From: Mesotaenium endlicherianum
Lineage: Eukaryota; Streptophyta; Zygnematophyceae; Zygnematales; Mesotaeniaceae
NCBI GenBank assembly: GCA_009602735.1
Contig: WELA01010381.1
Span: forward strand, 46,475 to 110,474
Reading direction: 5' to 3'
DNA: 64,000 nucleotides
Below, piece by piece: positions 57,301 through 64,000 of this stretch. The first letter of the stretch is position 1, and each line of letters starts with the position of its first letter. The notes below the pieces were generated by a model. It was not told the DNA's origin. It saw only the letters and a program-made list of their open reading frames with translations, and searched no databases. The translations under genes and the position numbers were made by a program.

Positions 57301-58052
57301 ATGCCTTGCAGCTTGTCCAGCATTTGGTGCCCTGACTTACAAACCAAAACCCAAAGGGAGGCTGGCCCACGTACCGCACAATGGGGTCTCAAACTTGCTG
57401 CTGGGGATTGAATGGTGCAGAGCTGGAGGGGGAAGGTAACATAGAGGGTTCAAGGTGTGGGGCATGGGGGGCTGTGGCCCCTCACAGAGCGCCACCCACA
57501 GAAGACCACTTGGCAGCCAACCTGCTGAAGACAAACTTTTGATCAATCGCTTCAGGCTAGTGAAGCAAGGTGGGTTTTCCTTGAGTCTCTGCCACGTATT
57601 CTGTCGAGGCATCATGGTGTTGTGGCTCAGGGAGGATTGCAGCCTCAGGCTGACGTTATGTGGGTTCATTTCGTAGTGGAGCAATCATGGGGGTGTCTGT
57701 GACCTGTGCAGCTTGTCCTTCGGATTGCGTCGGGGGGCCGGCAACAGTCCCCCAGCACACTCCGATTGTTTGGCCGGAGCTGTTTCTCCTTCTTCTTCTC
57801 CTGCATTTTCCTCGTTTGTTGTTTTTGTCGTTGTTGTTGGCCCTTCCGAGCCACGTCGACGACGATCACGCTGCCGGTAAGGCTCCGTCACAGCTCTGCC
57901 TGCCGCGTGGGCCTTTGTAGAGCCGGAGAAACTCTCGCCATGTGTCCTCACGTGCTCCCCCGGTCCAACGCCTGCCCTCGCTTTGACTGCTGACAGATGC
58001 CCCCCGGGGGCTGCCCGCTGGCATCCATGTCGCGCTGTGGTGCTGCGTGCAG
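54384..58052. other. Spacer between hnRNP gene and the giant ORF
   Basis: The first several hundred bases are the hnRNP 3' UTR. A protein-like minus-strand stretch (57320-57165: MLDKLQGMGPLLSMLYFVTGMKQ) lies near a donor-like GTAAGTCAG at about 57344, but no gene could be built. A donor G|GTAAGG at about 57873 could belong to an upstream exon of the giant plus-strand ORF. Confidence 0.35.
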
Positions 58053-61000
58053 ATGTCGTTCAAGTTCCTGGCGAGGATCGTGCACGCGCGCCTTGGGACA
58101 GACTCCGAGTCGGACGGGGGCACCTCGGCAGCGCAGAGCGCCAGCGCCAGGGGGGCGGGCGGCGGCGGCGGCAGCGCGCGCTCGAAGGCGCAGGAGCCTC
58201 CTGACCCCGCCGCCGCCGACGACAGCGTCTTTGCGGACCTCGAGACCATCCTTGGCCCCGCCAGCTCGTACCACATAGGGGGAAAGGATGAGCACCACCA
58301 CCGCTCCAGCAGCGGCAGCAAGCGCAAGCCGGACCGGTCCCGGGAGGAGCGGGGCAAGGGCGGGGGCGGGGGCGGGGGCGGCTTTGTCGGGGAGCACCTG
58401 CTGGAGGGGCTGGCGCCCGAGAGCAAGCGCAGCAGGAGGCTGAGGCGGAAGTACATCGTCCATAGCGGCAGGAGGCGGCGGCTGCAGCACCAGCACAGCG
58501 GCACCAGCAGCCGAAACCTCACTCCGCGAGGTGCTGAGCCCTCGCCTTCTGGAAGAGGAACGGGCTCCTTGGGCAGGCCCGGCGAGAGCCACCACTCGTA
58601 CGGCCATGGGGGCCAAGACTCTGGTGCCAGGAGCGGGTCGCAGCACCCCCCGCTCAGCCGGAGGGGCTCGGAGGCCGCCAGCGAGGCCCGGGGTGGGGAC
58701 AGCTGGCGGGCCGGAGGGGCAGGAGCGGGAGCGGGAGGCGACTCCCGGCGGACCCCCAGGGCCCACGATTGGGGGGCCACGTGGGACGCCGCCCCCGAGG
58801 AGGAGGACCAGGAGATGGAAGCGGCGCTGTCGTCGGGCCCCAGCAGCCCCAGGAGCGCTGCCAACGCACTGGGGAGCTACCGCACTAACAGGCACGGGAG
58901 GGTCGAGGCTCAGCCGAAGCCCCTCCCACCCTCCGCGTCGGCCCCCACGTCGCCCTCCGACGGGCAGCACGGCGGGTGGGTGCAGCAGCAGGCAGACGCC
59001 ATCAACGGCCACGCTCTCCCCTGGCGGACACGTTCCGGCCCTGGGGAGCTCACGGGCTCGCGCGGCGACGAGGGGCCGTCGTCCTCCTCCTCCGGCCTGC
59101 CTCCGCCCCCCTCCAGGCTGCCGCCGCCGGTGCCCACGCTCTTTCCCCTGCCTCCTGGGAGAGCCCCCCCTGCGAGGGCGGCCGGCTCGCAGCGGCCCTC
59201 CAAGGCCACGTCTCTCGCAGCTGGGGTGGGCGCTGCTGCTTCTGGCACGGGAGGCGACTATCCTGGACACCATCACTCATCCGAAAGCCACTCAGCCCCC
59301 ACGTCCCCTTCCAAGCGCGTGAATTATCTGGCCCTGGACCGCAGCTACGGCGAGCCCAGCTCCCCAAGGTTGAGGGCTGGGAGCGCGGACGAGGGGCGCT
59401 GGCCTGCTGCAGGTGCAGGGGTAGGTGCGGATAGAGGTCCGGGGCCATATGGAGGTTCGCATGGAGGAGGGGGGGCTTCGGGGGTGGCGGGCGAGGGGCA
59501 GGGTGGTTTCAGTTTTGACGCCGAGGGCAAGGGCAGCAGCGTGAGAGACGCTCACGAGGGGCTGCCAGGAAGGCCCTTGGCTTGGAAAGCGACGGCGGGC
59601 GTGCGGCAGTACAGTAGCGCTGGCACGGGCGCGGCTAACAAGAGTGGTAGCACTGCCGGTGGTGGTGCTGCTGCTGCTGGTGGTGGTGGTGCCGGTGCTG
59701 CTGCGGCGGCCATGGGCAACGAGGGGGGTGGCTCCAAGTGGCACGTCGAGACGGCCCGCGTCCCCCGTGGCACGTGGTCCCCCACACTGCCCGTGGTGTC
59801 GCGCAGTGGCAGCACATCCTTCAAGGCTCCAGCTGGCGTCCCCCTGCCCCTGCAGGCGCCGCCTAAGCCGAGGAGCCCCCGGCCCGGCCTGCCCCTGAGC
59901 CTTCCCCCGGGGGGCCAGCGAAGCCCCGAACCGGCCAGCCCCGAGCAGGGGAGCCCCCGCTCAGGAGGGGGAGGAGGTGGGGGCCCAGAGTCGCCAGCTT
60001 CGCCTCAGGGAGTGGTTTGGGGCATGCCGCTGAAGCCCGCCTGGGGCGTTCCTGTGCCGCCCGAGACTGTGGCGGAGGGGGTCCCCCTCCACCAGCAGCC
60101 CCCGCAGGCGGGCGGCTGGAGGCCCGAGAGGAGGGCCAGCGCGCCGGCGACAGGTGGCGGCAGCGGGGGGCCTCACGCCATGGGGAGCGGGGACGGCGGC
60201 GGCGCTCCCCGCACGAGGGCGGGGTCGTCCATCGTGGGCCGGAATGTGGAGAGGATCCTCGAGCAGATGGAAGAGCAGGAGCGAGCGGCGGCTGCGGCGG
60301 CTGCTGAGGGGGGCAGGGAGGGGCACAAGGGCAAGGGCTCGCAGCAGCAGCAGCAGCAGCAGCAGCATGGGTACGGGGGCTCTGCCTCTGGCGCTGCTGG
60401 CGGCCCCTTGTCGCTGTCGTCAGGGCCCAGGGGGGTGGGCAGTAGGTTCCACAACCAGGTGCCTGCATCCGGCCTTGGGGCTCCCTATATGGGAGCAGGA
60501 GCAGCTGCAGCAGGAGGAGGTGGTGGCGGAGGAGGTGGAGGAGGAGGTAGCCGCCGGGGCAGCGTGGCAGGTGCAGGAAGCGGCGTCTCGCGACGATCGG
60601 ACCGGCTCCAGCAACAGAGCGCAGGAGCAGCAGCGGGCGACGCCCACACTGCACGGAAGCCTTACCACGGCCCTCGGGGCATGCACCCCTACGAACACGC
60701 AGAGGGAGGGGCGCCGCCGTGGGGGGAGAGGAGGTGGGCTCACGACACGGCCGGCGCTGGTGCCGACGAGGAGGGCGAGGGTGAGGAGGTGGGCGAGCCC
60801 CTTACGGAGACCGTGGCCAAGGTGTCTACGTGGCTGGACACAGCGCAGTACGAGCCGCCGCCCGGCAGCCAGAGGGGCGGCGCCCCCTCCGTGTCGCGCT
60901 CGCCGTCCGCGTCCAGCTTCTCGCTGGCCTCCGACGCCGACAAGGACTCGCTCACGGGCTCTGTGGGTGAGGGCCTCCGCGGGCCCCGCTCGCCCCTCCG

Positions 61001-63436
61001 CACCCCTCTCTACCCCTTGGGCCTGGGAGGCACAAATATAGGCGCAGGGGCAGGCATAGGCACAGGCGTGGGCACAGGCATGCACGCGGCCATGCCTGCT
61101 GGGTATAGGCACTTCAGCTTGGGAGGCTCCAGGGGAGGGGAACAGGGGGCTTTCCCCGCTGGCAGCGGCGGCGGAGGGCGAGGAGGAGGGGGAGGAGGAG
61201 CAGGGCAGGCGGGCTACGCGGGGCAGCAGACAGGGGGGTGGGTGGGGGCGCCCCGGTATACCAGCAGCCAGCCAGGCGTGCCAGATGGCGACGGCAGGGG
61301 CCGCAGCGGCCAGAGGGGATGGGGGCCTCCATACTCCGCGCAGGATGGCACGGGCGTGGGTGCAGGAGCAGGTCTGGGTGCTACAGATGGGGGTGCCAAT
61401 GTATACGATGAGGGGCCTGGCAATGCTCCCAGGTCTCCTCGCTTTGCACCCGCTGCGCCACATGGCGGCTACGCCTACACCGGAAGCGACGGCGGCGACT
61501 ACAACAGCCGCCTCGAGAGCCACGTCCCCCTCTCGCCACCGCCTGCGAGCCGGCGCGCTCGGCCCTCCTCCTCTGCGGGGGGGGCAGGGGACCTCAACGC
61601 GTCCACTGTGGTGCATGATGGCCTGTCGGAGCTCACAGACTCGAGGGCCCTCTCCGACGGGTTTGGAGGCGTTTCCCCAGGAGAGGTCGCAGCAGGGCCC
61701 TATGCACCGCAGGGGCCAGGTGGCAGCAGAGGAGGAGCTCTTGGCAGGACCGCAAGGGGGGGGCAGCACTACGACCGCGCCTCGCAGAGGGCCGCGGGAA
61801 GCACGGGTGGCGGCGGCGCAGGTGCGGAGGGCCCCTCCCGCGCCAGGCGTCAGCTGGCGGACTCGCCGCCCTTTTACGCCGCCACCGCCGCGGCAGGCTA
61901 CGATGACTATGACCATACTAGCGGCTCGGGCATAGATGCAGTGGACAGGTTCGGCGGCATCGGTGGCGACGCAGGCAACGACGCGTATGCGCACGGGGGG
62001 GCGCCTGTGCACGGCCATGCTAGAGAGCAGGTGCAGGGGACCCGGAGGGCTTCCTACGGCCACAGCTGGCAGCAGCAGGAGGAAGAAGCAGAGGACGAGC
62101 AGCGCAGTGCACTGGAGGGAGCGCCGCAGCCGCGGGGCGCGGGCTTCCTCCCGCATTCCAGCAGTGCTGCCGACAGAGGTGCTGCTGAAGGTGCAGGCGG
62201 AGGCGCAGGCCGCCGGGGCGCCGCCAGGGGCCTTGGCAGGCTGGCCATGCCGCCGCCCCCGCCGCCAGACAGCCGTAGGGACGCGCACGAAAGGAGGCGG
62301 GAGCCCTTGTCTTCTGAGTCGGCGCGAGGGACGGGCGAGGTGGAGAGGGAGATGGGAGCGGGCGTGGAGGCAGAGAAAACGACAGACTATGCAGCGGGCT
62401 CCAGAAGGCCGGGCAGGCTGCCGCTGCCTCCGCCGCCCCCGCCACCTGGCAGCTGGGAGGCTCCCCCCAGGCACCCCTTGGACGAGGACTTTGACTATCG
62501 GGACCTCATGGCGGGCTCTCCGGAGGCCCGCAGCGGCGGCAGCGGCGGCGCATTCCCCGCCTTGCTGCCGCCCCCCTCGCGCTCCCCCCGCTACGGTGCT
62601 GCCCCGAAACGCAATGCGAGCAGAACCTCCCCCCCCCACGGGGGTGCGCCTGCAGACCACCTTGCTGACGATCGCGATGCTCTCGACGCAGCGGGGGGGC
62701 CTCTGCGGGGGCCGCCGCGCTTGGAACACGACGAGGGGGAGGGGGCCGCGGGCAGCCCCAGGGGGGCCCTTCGCTCCCCTTGGGTAGGGGGAGCCGCGTC
62801 TGGTCTGCGCCCGGCTGAGGAGGGGCGGGCACCATCAGAGGAGGCTCACGGAGGGGGAGAGCTCGAGGAGCTCGGGTCTTTGTCTGCGGCCAACGCTCGT
62901 AAGAGTGGGGAGTCGGCTATGAGCTTTGGGACGTGGGTTGGGCCTGGGGGAGAGGGGGGGGGCGAGGTGGGGAGCCCCTCCCTGCCCGGCCTGATGGGCA
63001 AGGGCCTGCTGACAGATGGTGCGCTTGCGGCCCATTTCTCCCCCGGCTCCCTCCACGGAGCCCTGCTCCTGAACCTGCAGTCGGGCGGCTCCCCGCTCCA
63101 CTTTGCGCACGCTGCCGCCGCGCCAGCTGGCTCCTTACCAGCCGCTCTCAGGCTGGCCTCGCCGGTGGTGTCTCCTGGGGGCACTGTGTTTGGCGATGGA
63201 GGCCAGTCATCGTCAGCAGGGGCAGGAACAGGCCTCGCTTTGGGCTTTGCTGGCCAAGGCCAAGGGCAGGGCTTAGGGCCGGGCCTCGGCTATGGCCAAG
63301 GTCAAGGTCAAGGGCTAGGGCCAGGCCTCGGTCAAGGTCAAAGTCAAGGGCTAGGGCCGGGCCTCGGTCAAGGTCAAGGTCAAGGTCTAGGGCCAGGCCT
63401 CGGTCAAGGTCAAGGTCAAGGGCTAGGGCCAGGCCT

Positions 63437-63475
<39 letters not shown>

Positions 63476-64000
63476 GCTAGGGCCAGGCCTCGGTCAAGGT
63501 CAAGGTCAAGGTCAAGGGCTAGGGCCAGGCCTCGGCTATGGCCAAGGTCAAGGTCAAGGGCTAGGGCCAGGCCATGGTCAAGGTCAAGGTCAAGGCCAAG
63601 GGCTAGGGCCCGGGCTTGGTCAAGGCCCAGGCCAAGGGCCAGGCTTAGGGCCAGGACTCGGTCAATGGCAGGGGCTTGGGCCGGGCCTTGGGCCGGGGCT
63701 AGGGCCAGGCCTTGGGCCGGGGCCGGGGGATGCGACAGTTGGTGGCTTCTCATGGTCGTACATTCCTCAGCTTCCTCCGTCGGCCGGGCAGGCCATGGCG
63801 CCGGCCTTCAGCCAAGCCGCCGCTGCAGGGCCGTCGCTGTTTGTTCCTGGGCAGTCTCCGCCTCCCCTGCCCGCTCCTCAGCCAGAGAATGCCTCTGGCA
63901 CACCTCCCCCCGCCCCTCCCCCGCCGCCACGAGTGGGCGGCAAGCTCGTCTCCCCCCCTGCATGGCTGCAGAGCGTTGCCCCTCCCCCTCCCCCGCCTCC
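58053..64000 (+). CDS. Giant low-complexity Pro/Gly/Ser-rich protein, 3' end off window
   Basis: One plus-strand frame is open without any stop from ATG 58053 (MSFKFLARIVHARLGTDSESD) to the right edge, at least 1982 codons. The ATG follows GTGCAG, so it may be an exon start rather than the true start; the same frame is open back to 57987. The sequence is almost all low complexity: poly-Gly and Arg/Ser segments, SP dipeptides, a poly-Gln run (~residue 765), and GQGQGLGPGL repeats (~1726-1890). Proline runs (PPPAPPPPP, VAPPPPPPP) close the window. Short ordered-looking islands include VFADLETILGPASSYHIGG, ERILEQMEEQERAA and ETVAKVSTWLDTAQYE. Proline runs at the end would suit an FH1-type region before an FH2 domain (formin), but no FH2 is visible, so this is only a guess. 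Confidence 0.6.
63229..63730 (+). repeat. Coding minisatellite, GGTCAA hexamers and GGGCTAGGGCCAGGCCTC units
   Basis: Arrays of the hexamer GGTCAA (Gly-Gln) are punctuated by an 18-base unit (Gly-Leu-Gly-Pro-Gly-Leu), repeated about ten times with varying hexamer number. All changes keep the frame, so the giant protein gains or loses (GQ)n blocks. Confidence 0.9.

Noticed and set aside
57948-59276. Minus-strand 442-codon open frame
   Set aside because: Same reason: shadow of the giant plus-strand ORF and its 5' flank.
60420-62729. Minus-strand 769-codon open frame
   Set aside because: Antisense of the longer stop-free plus frame; Arg/Ala/Pro-rich composition is what GC-rich coding DNA gives on the opposite strand.
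63148-63753. Minus-strand (LDLD)n-RGLALAL frame
   Set aside because: Reverse complement of the (GQ)n-GLGPGL coding minisatellite.

Overview
The window looks like nuclear DNA of a green-lineage eukaryote, probably an alga. It has a plant-type plastid omega-6 desaturase, intron-rich genes with GT..AG introns, chromodomain Ty3/gypsy elements primed by initiator-Met tRNA, and GC-rich exons set in AT-richer spacers. The species cannot be named from the sequence. No rRNA, tRNA or CRISPR array was recognised.

Layout. (1) 0.4-3.2 kb, minus: first seven exons of a FAD6-type desaturase, whose 3' end lies off the left edge. (2) 6.0-8.25 kb, minus: an intron-containing, decayed piggyBac transposase. (3) 8.7-34.4 kb: a nest of one LTR-retrotransposon family, called A here. 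An old minus-strand member (8707-21106, TSD TTGGA) retains only a third ORF (ORF3) between its LTRs. A full-length plus-strand copy A1 (10786-19632, TSD GTACA) is inserted inside that ORF3. A second full-length copy A2 (25619-34398, TSD CAAAT) lies in inverted orientation about 6 kb away. (4) 34.4-36.9 kb: a broken, unrecognised, possibly transposase-like gene that was the target of A2. (5) 38.1-44.8 kb, minus: a second chromovirus, family B, flanked by a 17-bp duplication. (6) 45-64 kb: gene territory holding a minus-strand multi-exon F-box gene (46.8-50.7 kb) with a possible plus-strand gene inside one intron, a complete six-exon two-RRM glycine-rich hnRNP gene (51.7-54.4 kb), and a very long open frame (58.05 kb to beyond the right edge) for a low-complexity, Pro/Gly/Ser-rich protein.

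How the elements work. In both families Gag and Pol lie in a -1 relation, with a canonical slippery heptamer followed by a perfect stem-loop at the overlap, so Gag-Pol is most likely made by programmed -1 frameshifting. Family A carries a third ORF after pol, in the position of a retroviral env but without signal peptide or membrane segment. It has a coiled-coil N-terminus, a conserved central domain I do not recognise, an acidic stretch and an Arg-Ser tail. Its ATG sits just after a model 3' splice site (TACTAAC branch point, then TGCAG), suggesting a spliced subgenomic mRNA. The same ORF3, diverged but with the same conserved blocks, is the only coding content of the older element. This ORF3 system is the most interesting content of the window.
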